Shown one piece after another: positions 35,331 through 46,388 of a stretch of DNA of 64,000 nt. A program made the translations under genes and the position numbers. Source of the stretch: Haematobia irritans (Eukaryota; Arthropoda; Insecta; Diptera; Muscidae); the NCBI RefSeq assembly GCF_050003625.1, contig NC_134401.1, positions 64,945,242-65,009,241 on the forward strand. Direction: 5' to 3'. Within the stretch, counting starts at the first letter, position 1, and every line of letters begins with the position of its first letter. The notes under the pieces were generated by a model that searched no databases, was not told where the DNA came from, and was given only the letters and a program-made list of their open reading frames with translations.

Positions 35331-36629
35331 TACACCCAGAAAAAAGTTACCCCTTCTTTAAGTTAAAATGAACTCATTGTGAAGAAAGTTGAACTTCGTA
35401 TAGCGCCAAAGACATTTTTATTTGTTTGAACGATGTGATTTTCGTGGAAATAAGGTAGAATGCATTCCATATATTAGTTAACATTTTCCTATATTTATGT
35501 ACCACTATACTACAGAATGAAAAAATTTAACTGAATTGTATTCATATATGGAATGATTTTATTGAACTTTTTTCATTCATTTGGACAAAACTTACATATT
35601 TGTGGTAAACCTTTTACTTCAAATTTAGAACTGCTTACTTTCGTTTTTAAATACAATTTTATGTATTTATATAAGCAATTTTTTCTTCAATAAAAGACAT
35701 GTTTTATTAATATATTAAATATATTTATTTAGAATCAACAGCATCGACTGGCCTTAACATATTAAAATACATTTTTTTCTTCTTCTGGTACCTTTCACTT
35801 TGAATAAGTTGCTGCCTAGCAATTTTGTCCTCCTTTTACAATTTTAATACCTACAAATATAAACAAAAAATCCTAAACCAATCCTTCACAAAAGGTTGAC
35901 GTCACTGAATATTACCTATTAATTGAAGATTTCAAAAATGAAGTCGAATGAAGGGGTTGTTATTCTGTTGGCGTTTTCTTTTTTATAAACCAATTTTTCT
36001 CACTAGTTTAAAATAACAAATATTTTATATATATTTTTTGTTTTTTATTATATTATTTTACTATATTATTTTCTAACAATCTCTCCGTATACCATAACAA
36101 CTAAAAAAATAACCCACGCGCAAACACATCGATTATATATCGATGACAGGTAGATAAAAGAAATATAGGAAATTTTCCTATATTCTAACAAGTGTGTTTC
36201 CTTAAGTATTGAAAGGATTGAATACATCTTAGTGCTAATGAACTAAAATATTTATTTGTATGTATGATAAGCTTTCTATAATAAAGGAAGTCAGAATTAT
36301 CATTTTATAAGATATCTTACTAAATTTGAGGAAACTTAGTTTTAGTTCGGTTTTTGTTTATTTTTACGAATGCTTTGTTATCAGTGAATAAAGTTTTCTT
36401 TTGCAGTAGTAAATTCTTATACCCAGCGAAGAAAACAGTATTAGTAAAATGCCATGCCTTATTCTAGTTAATGAACTATTACTAACTGCTTTCAATTTAG
36501 GATTTTTTTACTGAAACAAGTAAATTTTATTATTTCACACAAAAATTTAACTGAATGGAAATAAAATGGCTAAACTAAATTGATAAACATTTTTTCCTTT
36601 AGTTTCGAAGACACTTTTTTCTGGGTGTA
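35331..36629 (+). mobile_element. 1.3 kb TIR element (ACACCCAGAAAAAAGT ends), copy 1
   Basis: Left TACACCCAGAAAAAAGT and right ACTTTTTTCTGGGTGTA are perfect inverted repeats of about 17 bp. Blocks such as GGAATGCATTCCATATATTAG-like sequence, CAACAGCATCGACTGGCC and GTTGCTGCCTAGCAATTTTG recur in inverted order at 48197-49807. No coding capacity; looks like a long non-autonomous DNA element. Superfamily unknown. Confidence 0.8.
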
Positions 36630-38405
36630 TATTAAAGCATCCCATGAGTTCAAATTTTAGGAATCTTTTTAGATAAATTTATAACGACGCCAATAAGAGC
36701 CCCTTCAAAATGTTAGAAAAAGTGCATTTTAAGATAGTTGTAAAAGAATCATTGTGGTCAAGTAAAACACGATTGTTTACATGTTTATTATTTTCAATAA
36801 AAATTTATAAATTCTTCCCTGTATAGGTATTTATACAACTAAAATCACATTTAACATAATGGCAATTCTGCTGATGTACCATCGTCTATTATTGATGGAG
36901 GCAGCGTGTCTGGAAAATATCTGAAAAAATATCACTTTATTCCATTTGGAATATCGAAAATTTTCATCATACTTTCACAAATTTAAGCGTTATAACTATG
37001 TTTTCAGCACTTAAATATTGTTTCTATTCAAAAAATAAAACAATACTAATAATAATAGAAAGCTATTTCTGCTTAGCAAATCACAAAATATCAAAATGGC
37101 TCTTGTAACAATAGTGATGACAAAATATGTTCATGTACATTTCGCATTTTTTGGTACATTTCCCCCATCACAGTTGGCGTTTGCTATAATCCCACTTACG
37201 AGTTTGTGGTATCGATGAGGATGAAATGCTGGCAGGGTATCTGATTAAAAACCATATCAGACGCTTTTTTATGATGTTGCCAACATTTTATGTTATTGTG
37301 AACTATATCTTAAATAGTCTATATCGATTTCTTTTTAACAGCGCAATAAAAAAATTGAGTATATGCCTATAAGTGAAATGGATTATACAGAAAACTATTT
37401 TACCATAAAAGGGGTTTTATTCACGGCAAAAATAAACATTTGGTATTAAAATATTTTTTTTTTTGGGGGGATAAAATGTTGAACTTTTCGGAGAGACAAA
37501 ATCTGTTACAAATAAACTACGTTTACCATAGCCATTATCTCAACATTTTTGTTGTTTATGTGTACTATTTAAATTACCAATGAACCGAAATAATCTTACT
37601 ACATTGCCCTCTAATTGAGAATTTGCTCTAATTTATTAATTATACCAACGACATGGCCAAATGATTAACAATCAGGCCTATATACCGGAAATGTGATCAA
37701 TTTGGTGAAAATGATAGTTTCATGTCAAAAGTACTAATAGCACTTCAGCACTGAGATAAATTCAAAATGATAACAGCAAAATTAGGTTAACAGTACTTAG
37801 CAATAAAAAGAAAGTTGAAAACCATTCTTAAACTTACAATGGCGGAATAATCCAAATAACCTTTTAATTGGGCAAATCATTAGACCAAATACAAATTTAA
37901 TGTGTGCCATCCAGAACTGAAGAGATCACTTGAGATAACTTCCACAATAAGCGGGTACATACTCACACCAAGGAAATCAGAAAAGGTTAATTTAATTGCC
38001 ATTTTGTCTCTTCTTGAGAAATCATTTGGATGTGAAACAGGTTAAATGACATCGTAATCACGGTGTCATTGATAGCGCAGCTTTTATTTGGTCACAATTT
38101 AATTTTCACAGTATGTCCGTCCTATGGGCCAGCGTGGAATACCACAATAACGTCTTACATTACAATGACAATGGAACTGCCCATCTGTCCCATATGCCTC
38201 AGAGATATGTTTGAGATTATGATTTACAATAAAGCAGCAGTTTAATTCGGATCATAACAAATGATGTATAAACATAAAGGCGGCAGTATGAGTACTTGTA
38301 CTTTTAGGGATTTCATCTGGGACTCTAAAGTTACAGATCCCATTAGATCATCATAAAGAAATATTTTCTGGGGTAATTGTATATAATACAATAAATTTCA
38401 TACAT
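36630..38405. other. No gene recognised
   Basis: AT-rich, apparently unique. No motif-bearing reading frame on either strand. Confidence 0.5.
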
Positions 38406-39420
38406 GCACACACAAAAAACATGTTTCAATTCGCTTTCTTCACGTTTAGTTGACAAATAGCCTAAGAAGTTCAACCTGTAAAATTGTGATAGCGAAATCA
38501 ATTTCATAAATATTAACTCGTGAGGTCTTCTGGTACTATTTAGTACTCACCTTTGGTGAGAAACGTTGAAAAATGAAGAACTATTATTTTGCTTGTAGTG
38601 TGTCTTTACTTGTGCCCAAGGGTTTTGAACTAATTTAACGATATTATGATTGTTTCTATAACGACATTTCAAGCAATTCAAGCTTATGTCAAGTGTTTCT
38701 TTTATTTTAGTTCATTTTGTCGGAAATGAAAATTCAGACTAAAGCATGGTTTAGTTGTTTTTTAATTTCTCTTGGTTTAGTTGAAGCATTCCAACATTTT
38801 ACGATAAAAATAATTTTTATTAAAGTATTAAAAAAAGTGTCGTAGATGTCGTGCAATACTAAATACCACACATTAGCTCATTCTTACTATTTGATGGGAA
38901 TCGTACGAACATTTTCTTCTTCTTTAAGGTGGAATTACATACCATGCGGTCATGCGTACGTACGTTATATGCTATTGTCAAAAAAAAGTTCAAATGTTGG
39001 AACTACAATTATTTGAGTTACACGACAAAAGTAACGTATGCATATGACGTATAAAGTTGACGAACTTTTAACTTTTCAATGCGTCGGGCGCGTTGACAAC
39101 ATGTAAACAAATCAAGAAACGAAGAACAATCTAAAATAGGGACGGAAATTATTGATTGAAGTTAAAATACATAAAGTCCTATATTGTAAAAAGTGCGTGG
39201 AATACAAAAACATAACAAAAAGCGCAGAGGCAAGGAATGTAATCAGCAAATTCATGGGTGCTCCGACGCAGGCTGTGTAACTCAATTATTCGAATACAAC
39301 GTACGCTCGCATGACCGCATGGCATGTAATTCCACCTTTAGTTCGTATTGAACTTTACTTCATAAAATATTTAAAGAAAGACAAATTTCGTAAAAATAAT
39401 AAAATTTAACTACAAAAAAA
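38406..39420. repeat. Dispersed repeat split by a Harbinger-type MITE
   Basis: GGGAATCGTACGAACATTTT on the left and GTTCGTATTGAACTTTACTT on the right resemble sequence of the repeat at 28906-29230. Removing 38927-39340 rejoins them at TTA. Confidence 0.5.
38927..39337. mobile_element. PIF/Harbinger-type MITE, 411 bp, TTA target duplication
   Basis: Inverted ends AGGTGGAATTACATACCATG and the complement of CATGGCATGTAATTCCACCT, continuing inward through CGGTCATGCG for about 30 bp with one mismatch. Flanked by TTA at 38924-38926 and 39338-39340, the 3-bp duplication typical of PIF/Harbinger. No coding capacity. Ends and duplication are seen directly; superfamily is inferred from them. Confidence 0.88.
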
Positions 39421-41029
39421 TAACGTTTTTGCAATAAAAACGAGTTAAAATTAGTTTAACTACGGGTTTTTTTATCTGCGTATTGTCGTATACCAAACTC
39501 CTCTTTCCTACATTGGCATCTCTACGAGCTATGTCATCCAGCATAGTCGGTCTTAAGAACATTTCGAGTGTGACTGCGATATAGATCTCGTCTTCATTTT
39601 TTCTTATGAATGACGGCGGCGGTCTTTCCAAAAGACACAAACTAAAGTTTCACAAAACGGAATCTCCATCCAACTGAAAATAAGTCATTGTACGTTAAAA
39701 TGTCACATGCTCGAGAAACTATCTCTGAATGTAACTGGTTTTCAAAACGACAATTTTTCATTTTGGAAGTAGGATTTATGGTGGTCACCTCATTAGCTTA
39801 GAAGAGAGTTCACCGGGCAGAGAATTTCAGACAAACCTCTTCGGTGGTGGATGCTAATTTTGCAAAACTATTGCCAAAACCCCGCAAAAGTTGGTTTTAT
39901 TTGCAGGCTAACACGACAATTATTTATTACAAATCCCATCCGGTAGCATGTGAGAACAAATTTACATGTCATGTGCGAGTACTGTTAGGGCTAAGAAAAC
40001 ATGGCCAGCCGTCAGCCATGTCCAAATCTCAGCGAATACGAGTTTACTTGAAATTAAGACATATCCCACACCAGTGGCCAAAGGGGGCAACACCATTCGC
40101 ATGCACGCACACAGGCACGCAAGCAACTGTAATTTATGCATTTTTTGGCTTAAAAGCTTTCAAACTTAACTGTTTGTCTTGTAAGACAAATGCGTAATTA
40201 ATTGCAAACATCAGAAGGAAGCATGTTCTACATGGACAGACGACAAGACAACATAACCGGAAATCTTCATGGCCTTCCTTTAGCAATGAAGGAATACAGA
40301 GCCTGCATATCTTCCTACTTCACGTGTTTTTCTTGGGAAATTCAAAAGATTTTCGAAATATACATTGGGCAATATCAGAACATAAAGGTTAGGGCTATGG
40401 TGGTAGTGTATTCATGCCCAACGATTTAGCCTGGAATTTAGACATAGAAAGAGTAAGAATGACGACATATAGTTGTGTATACAATTTCAAAAGTATATCA
40501 CACAAGACAAATGATAAAGTTTAAATTAAAAATCTGAAACTTTTATATTGACACAAGTTACAGGTAGAATAATTTTAAACTCCACACAAAGACTAGATTT
40601 ATGAAAATAATCGAATTAATTCAAAGTACGGTCGAAGATTCACAAAGAGTGACTACAGAACCGAAAGTATTTGAGAAAGAAAATTGTTTCGTGGTATCCT
40701 ACTTTTCAATTTATCTGCTCTCAAATAAAATCAATTGAGAAAAAAATACACAATTTTACTAAATTCGAATTTCTCCCAAAATAATTCATAATTCAACATA
40801 CGAAAATTTCTTTAGCAATAACATAGAAAAATTAATTATATTTAATAAGTTTTCTTAAACTTGAGTAAAAAATTAACTCACTTGTATCATGTTGGCATTT
40901 GTAATATATTTCAGTTAAATTTTTCTAAAATAAAGCAACATTTTCTTTTATGGTGGGTTCATCCGTTTTTGGGATCTGGATGTGAAAAAAAAAATTAACA
41001 GAAAGCCTACGTAGGGAACAACCATAGTC
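39421..41029. other. No gene recognised; mostly unique
   Basis: 39.8-40.4 kb is less AT-rich and has overlapping plus-strand open frames up to 117 codons, but with no recognisable domain, start context or splice structure. 40.5-40.95 kb is AT-rich. Confidence 0.4.
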
Positions 41030-41312
41030 TGACTTTCATGGGTTCAATCACAGTTTCGACTAAACACCAAAAATTTTTTCAGCGGTGGATTATCCCCTCT
41101 CAGTAATGGTGAGTGTTTCAAAACTTCTGTAAGTGGTTTCACCGTAATGGGAAACGCCGTTCGCACTCGGCTATTAAAAGGAGGTCCCTTGCCATTGATG
41201 TAAACATAGAGTCGGGCAGCACTCATTGATAATCACCACTTGTAGTACCACAAGGGTCTCAATAGTCTAAGTGAACCTAAAAAACGGGCTGCTACAATAC
41301 CAAACTTAACAG
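41030..41312 (+). mobile_element. tRNA-headed SINE, 5' truncated
   Basis: Starts with a B-box-like GGGTTCAATC and GACTAAACACCAAAAA, then AGCGGTGGATTATCCCC, TTCAAAACTTCTGTAAGTGG, GCACTCGGCTATTAAAAGGA and ATAGAGTCGGGCAGCACTCA. It finishes with CAATAGTCTAAGTGAACCT and CGGGCTGCTAC, the same 3' tail as the LINE copies at 6.2 and 46.6 kb. SINEs copied by a partner LINE share its 3' tail, so the LINE here is the likely partner. Confidence 0.8.
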
Positions 41313-41810
41313 AGATTAGCTCAATAATGAATTGTTGTTCATATAAGAACAAAAATATCGTGGATTCAAATTAAGTTCATTTAAAGGAATGTGGTAATTC
41401 CGAAACGGACGTCCATCCGACTTTATTGCAGTCTAAAGGGTTTTGCCCAAATAAACTTGACAAACATACTTTTCCTCTGCTGGTTAAGCTACTCTTGCAG
41501 TTTAGTCAACGCTTGGTTTTAAGCTGAAATCAAAACAACTATAAGGAAACAAATAACTTTAATTGAAGACGTCTGATTTCAAAACATTTTCGCAACATCT
41601 TCATAAATTGACTTTAATTTAACAGAATTTCTCAGTATAGATTTGTTCGAATTGGCTGACAAACCCATCACACGCTGCACGAAAGTGGCTTAGCCCTATT
41701 TTGGCCCATTCTCGTCAAAGCACCATCTTGAGATGATCGATACTTTGATATTATTTAATGCCAATCTTACTCTCCAAATGCCCCAGGTGGTAAAGTCCAA
41801 CACATTGAGA
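41313..41810. other. No gene recognised
   Basis: Nothing recognisable beyond AT-rich sequence. Confidence 0.45.
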
Positions 41811-42167
41811 TCGCCTCTGTAGCATATCTCCCAAACATAATATGTTCTAAGATATTTATAAAATAATTTTTTGTTTAATTTCAATGATTTTCTTGCTTCA
41901 GTTAGGCCAGACATCAATTGGTTTTCCCAACTAACAACTAAAATTGAATTGATTGTGATTACCAATGTTTCTGTCAAATTGGTTGTGGCAACAAAATATG
42001 TAGGTTAGATCCTGATAGTAGATGGAACCAAATAATTCGGGTGGCAAAAAATTGGTTGTCACAACAAATTTGTTTTCTGTGTGTGCTTGCACCTAAAAAT
42101 AATGAGCCAAACATTTTATAATTTTTACACCGAAACATATGAAAGACAGTCCTTTTCGTCTGTGTAG
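41811..42167. repeat. Composite of two MITE families
   Basis: The outer parts (CCAAACATAATATGTTC and CCGAAACATATGAAAGACAG, ending CGTCTGTGTAGA) belong to the AACATATGTTTGG family. The middle (41915-42085) carries AATTGGTTGTGGCAACAAAA and AATTGGTTGTCACAACAAAT, related to 43250-43560. This suggests one MITE inserted into another. Confidence 0.5.
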
Positions 42168-42317
42168 AGATTTTGGTTGCCATTGTGTAGAAGTGAAGCG
42201 ACTAATCTCCTTTATAAGCCATACTTGTTTGACGCTTGCCTGCCGAAATGTTTATCTAACCACGGTTTCAATACTGTCTATAGAACATATATATTCCAAT
42301 AATATTCGAATTTATTT

Positions 42318-42733
42318 ATGACCCCACAGTCGATGAATACGAGGGAGAGCGACCATCGGCCGCTGCAGCAGCTCACACTATTAGCATCGGCGCCGCTTGA
42401 ATTCTGGTGGACAATCGAAGGTGTACATTTTTAGCGGACCTCTTTGGCAAGTAAACCCGATCATCATTTTATTTGTTCACAAACTGTTCTATTTGGAATG
42501 GCTTCTCATCGAAGAAAACCAAATTCGGTAACTGACCACTTTCGAAGCGAAGCAACTCCATGGCTCTTTCCTGTCTAATTTTTTATGCATCGGTGAGTTC
42601 TTGCACTTTTTAGAACATAAATGGCTTTAGTCCTAGCCAATATGCCCAGTTCACGAGCAATTTTTATACAACTGCCGCGTGGATTTCGATCAAATCTGTA
42701 TTTAATTTTTTGGATCATTTTTGGTGTTGTACA
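42318..42733 (-). pseudogene. maT/mariner-like transposase fragment
   Basis: On the minus strand, frame-broken translation gives IQKIKYRFDRNPRGS, IKIARELGIL, a short DNA-binding-type stretch, ESGQLPNLVFFDEKPFQIEQ, then VYLPKRSAKNVHLRLSTR and ADGRSP. The FDEKPFQIEQ block holds the first catalytic aspartate of the maT/IS630-type group. Several stops are present, and the rest of the catalytic domain is missing. The right edge is cut by the dual tRNA-like element beginning at 42734. Confidence 0.8.
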
Positions 42734-43049
42734 CGCAAAGAAAAAAAATGTTTGGAAAACGTGTATCGAAAACGTTTTTCTTTTGTTAGAGTTTTTTGAA
42801 TTGCTTCTTTACACTTTTATCACCAAAAAAAATCGTTTGTTACAAAATGTTAATTTTTTTAATAAAAAAAGTTATTTTTGAACCAACAACACAGTCCATT
42901 TCGTTTATATCAAACACTTTTCTTTCTGACTTTAGGTCTTTAATAAGACACATTTTACAGTTCAAAATTTAATATACTACAATGTAATGTTGAACATATT
43001 TTCGGAATCTTCCTAACATATCTGGAATATATGTAAAAAAAAACTTTGC
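42734..43049 (+). mobile_element. Truncated copy of the dual tRNA-like TIR element
   Basis: Starts TACACGCAAAGAAAAAAAAT and matches the left arm of 18376-18692 closely (TTACACTTTTATCACCAAAA, CCATTTCGTTTATATCAAAC, TCTGGAATATATG). Homology stops after AAAACTTTG, just where tRNA-like module B begins in the complete copies. Confidence 0.8.
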
Positions 43050-43249
43050 TACCGGTATCATGGTAACGACGATTGTCACTTGTGGTTTTCCAGCCAAATA
43101 TAACATAAAACGAACCAACTTGAATTCCAACACGAATAACTTTATTTCAGAATTCAATAGATCAAAATGCTTTTGTAAGCTAGTAAACAATAAAATGAAC
43201 TGGCACTGGAATAAATCTGTCAGCTGTCAGACGAGCGGTTTAAAACTAG

Positions 43250-43560
43250 AAGTTGGTTGCTAACCTGCTATACATACACAGAGAATACAGATTGGTTGTG
43301 ATAACCGAATTTATTGCCAACCTCCTTTTGGCAGTTGCACCAACTATCTGTTGGCAGTTGTGTCGCCCAACAAATTCGGTCGACTCAATCGAATTGTGGG
43401 AAATCCAACTAATAATGTGGAGTTGGTTGTATTAGACGATGGAATTGGTCGTTGTTCCCTTCTTCATTTGCTTGTGTCACCCAACTTTAATAGCACAGAG
43501 TTGCAGATATATCTGTGTGCCCAAATACGGCGTATATGTGGACGCTCTATTTGAATCTAT
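43250..43560. repeat. GTTGGTTGTG-rich repeat (MITE-like)
   Basis: ACACAGAGAATACAGATTGG, TTGTGATAACCGAATTTATT and CCAACTAATAATGTGG recall the middle of 41811-42167 in the same motif vocabulary. Ends unclear. Confidence 0.4.
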
Positions 43561-43645
43561 AGGGATATTGGTCAAAATCAAAATTGACACACATATGCAT
43601 ATAGAATATCACTGCTACTCTCCATGTAAAATGTAAACTCGATTT

Positions 43646-43817
43646 CATTAAGATCGACTGTAGAATCTGAAGTGTTTACATATTTGCCAAAATTAGGCCT
43701 ACCAGGTTATAGTAATAAACTGCTATAAAAACATTAAGATCGACTGTAGAATCTGAAGTGTTTACATATTTGCCTAAATTAGGCCTTCCAGGTTATAGTA
43801 ATAAACTGCTATAAAAA
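43646..43817. repeat. 86-bp tandem duplication
   Basis: CATTAAGATCGACTGTAGAA starts at 43646 and again at 43732; the two units differ at only a few bases (for example TTGCCAAAATTAGG versus TTGCCTAAATTAGG). Confidence 0.95.
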
Positions 43818-44071
43818 CACTTTCATATAAATACATATGAATTTAAAAAATATTGTATCTTTATTTTAATAAATTATTATTATTATTATATTTTTTACGT
43901 TGATTTTTACGACATTAAAATTAGATTGTCCTTTCCAAATAACGGCTTTTTTTGATTTTTGGGTAAAACTGGTCTTGTACATCCTAACGGCAAGGGAAAA
44001 TAGTCGGTTTGTTTTTAAACCGATGAAACCCGACTTTCAGCAAAACAAAACTAACTTAAGTTAATATACGC

Positions 44072-44218
44072 CCCATGCTGGCGACAAAGCTGCTCTAAGT
44101 GGTTTCAAATATAATGCGGCACACCGTTCTGACTCGGCTATTAAAAATAGGTACCTTATTATTGAGCTAAACGTAGAAACCACTTGTGGTACCACAATGG
44201 CCTGAATAGTCTAAGAGT
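44072..44218 (+). mobile_element. SINE body fragment
   Basis: ATGCTGGCGACAAAGC, CTCTAAGTGGTTTCAAAT, CTGACTCGGCTATTAAAAAT, then TGTGGTACCACAATGGCCTG and AATAGTCTAAGAGTGC. It corresponds to 41130-41290 with a short internal deletion; head and terminal tail are missing. Confidence 0.75.
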
Positions 44219-44225
44219 GCTTACC

Positions 44226-46388
44226 TTACCTATCTTAATCTTTTTTTATTGTTGCACATGGTGTTAACATATGAGTGCATATGCACTGGTCAAGATAAGG
44301 TTTGCACCATCAAAAAAACCTTTCGATTTAAATAATTTTTATAAAAAATATCTCCAATTGGTGTGTCGAGGTAGAAAACACACCAGATCATGTCACTCGT
44401 ACCTATTAAAAGCAACACTGTAATGCATTTTCGTTGTCCACTGTCCATTTGTAATCACTTACATGCTACAAAATGTATTTGAATATATATATGTTATATA
44501 TGCAAGCTTAAAAGTATGATATAAGAATAGTACGTGTCACACAACGATAACCCTCAGTTTCCTTTTCACATATGGTCACACAATTCCATTCACGGTCATT
44601 GTGTTTGTCTTGAATGTGCTCGACAATTTCCATAAATTCTTCTTGATATATCCTATGATGTTGCCGTTTGCCGCTTGATTTCAGTAAAATGGAAGCGATT
44701 TCTAGTGATGGTGATGATGATATTGACAGGACATTTTCCACAAGCCAACGATGCAATTTGATGCACTCACACACATATAAATATATGAATATAAGGATAA
44801 TAGAACAAGTCATGTAAGTAAAAGTCACCACTTGTGGGTCTACTAATGTTCAGGTGCTAAGGAATTCTTACATGTGCCTAAGCCAAATACTTTGTAATAT
44901 TCGACCATCCATCTCTGTTAGTCTGTATAATAAAGAAAATATTCGACAGATATCTACACTTGATTCTATGGAAAAGAAAATTCATAGAAGATGGCTTCCT
45001 TTTTGTCATGTCCATCGTATGTTGATCTTTTATTCTCCCATACCAGTGGTCCTACTCTCTCTGAAATTGTACGACCGACTATTTGTATGTCTGTTGCGAT
45101 TATTTGTTAAATGGATAGTTGACGGTTGCTTGGTTCAATGGATGTTGGATGCTTATGGGTCATGTCGAACAAGTCCTTTTTACTTTCGTTTTTTCAGCTT
45201 TGCCATATTCGTATTTTTATATTTCGCACACACACATTCACAAATACATATCTGTGAGTTAGTGCTTTGCTGACTCCTATGAATGAGTAAATGGATGTGT
45301 GTTTGCTTGGTGTCGAATGGATTTGTGTTCACTCGCTTGCTCGCCTGGTATGGCTGATGATGCTAGCCGGATGGTGTTGATTGCTGTTCTGGGTTTTTAA
45401 AACGTAGTTAGGCTGCTGGGTTTGTTGTATGGCTGCCATGGCAGAACGACTCCCTCGGCTCAGGTGTAGAGCACCCCGGAGTGTCGTGACCAGCTCGTAT
45501 ATAACACCCAATACAGCAATTTCAATGGTTATGCGCTTATTGCTTCGGTTCAGTCCTGTCCTGTGCCCTGCTCTGTGCTGTTCACCCGCTCCGCTTCCTT
45601 CTCATATTTGGCCAGGAGTCTAATGGTGTTCGGGGGTTTTCAAGTTGAGGGAAGTGAAGATGCTGCGGCCGTTTTAAACTCAACAACAACAGAATCCATT
45701 CCTCACCCAACAATAAGCGAGTTCATATCAGCATTTAGTTCCATATATGTAGTAAGTAGGAGGGTATGTATGCATGTCCTTGTCAACATTTCCATTTAAA
45801 ATCCTCTCAAACCCCTTTAACTTTATTTCCACGTGTGTGTGTGGATGGATGGGTACGTGGACTATCTTTATTCCTTTCACATTGACACTTTATTAACGAC
45901 TGGCAATTTTGTGAATGAGAGGTGTGAACGTCAGTTAATGTGTAATTTATTCTGATTGTTGCTTTCAAGTCTACGGACCGTTTAATTGTGTAACTAATAG
46001 TTTATCGGGTGAATAAGTTAAATTAAACAAAAAACCATAATCATCTCAAACAATAGCACAAAGATGCTAGGCAAGAAAATCCGGAAGTTCTTACAAAAAG
46101 CAAACTCTTAATATTATCTACTAGCTCAGAAATAATGTTTAGTAAGCTTTACGGCCATTTTCATGTAGCTCCGTTAGACTTTAACTCCCAGTTAACAGAA
46201 AGTAAAATGGAAATATCTTTTCTCCGGTTAATTTTAACTGAAAAATTTTTAGTAGTTAGGTGTCTAACTGACATATAGAATATATAGGCGGGATGACAGA
46301 TATGTCTATAGTACGGTTTAAAAGTTCGTTAGCTAACGTAGCACTAACGGAGCTTCATGAAAAATGGGGGTTAGTAGCATTATTATAT
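44226..46388. other. No gene assigned; unique, locally GC-richer region
   Basis: 45.3-45.7 kb is the least AT-rich part of the left two thirds of the window. A minus-strand frame of about 90 codons (roughly 45.6 to 45.33 kb) includes NKRITIEIAVLGVIYELVTT and a Gln/Asn-rich end, but it has no recognisable domain or clear splice sites, so I do not call it. Could be an untranslated exon or regulatory region. Confidence 0.4.

Noticed and set aside
45329..45600. Minus-strand frame with NKRITIEIAVLGVIYELVTT
   Set aside because: No recognisable family, no start or splice context, and GC-richer sequence makes chance frames longer.
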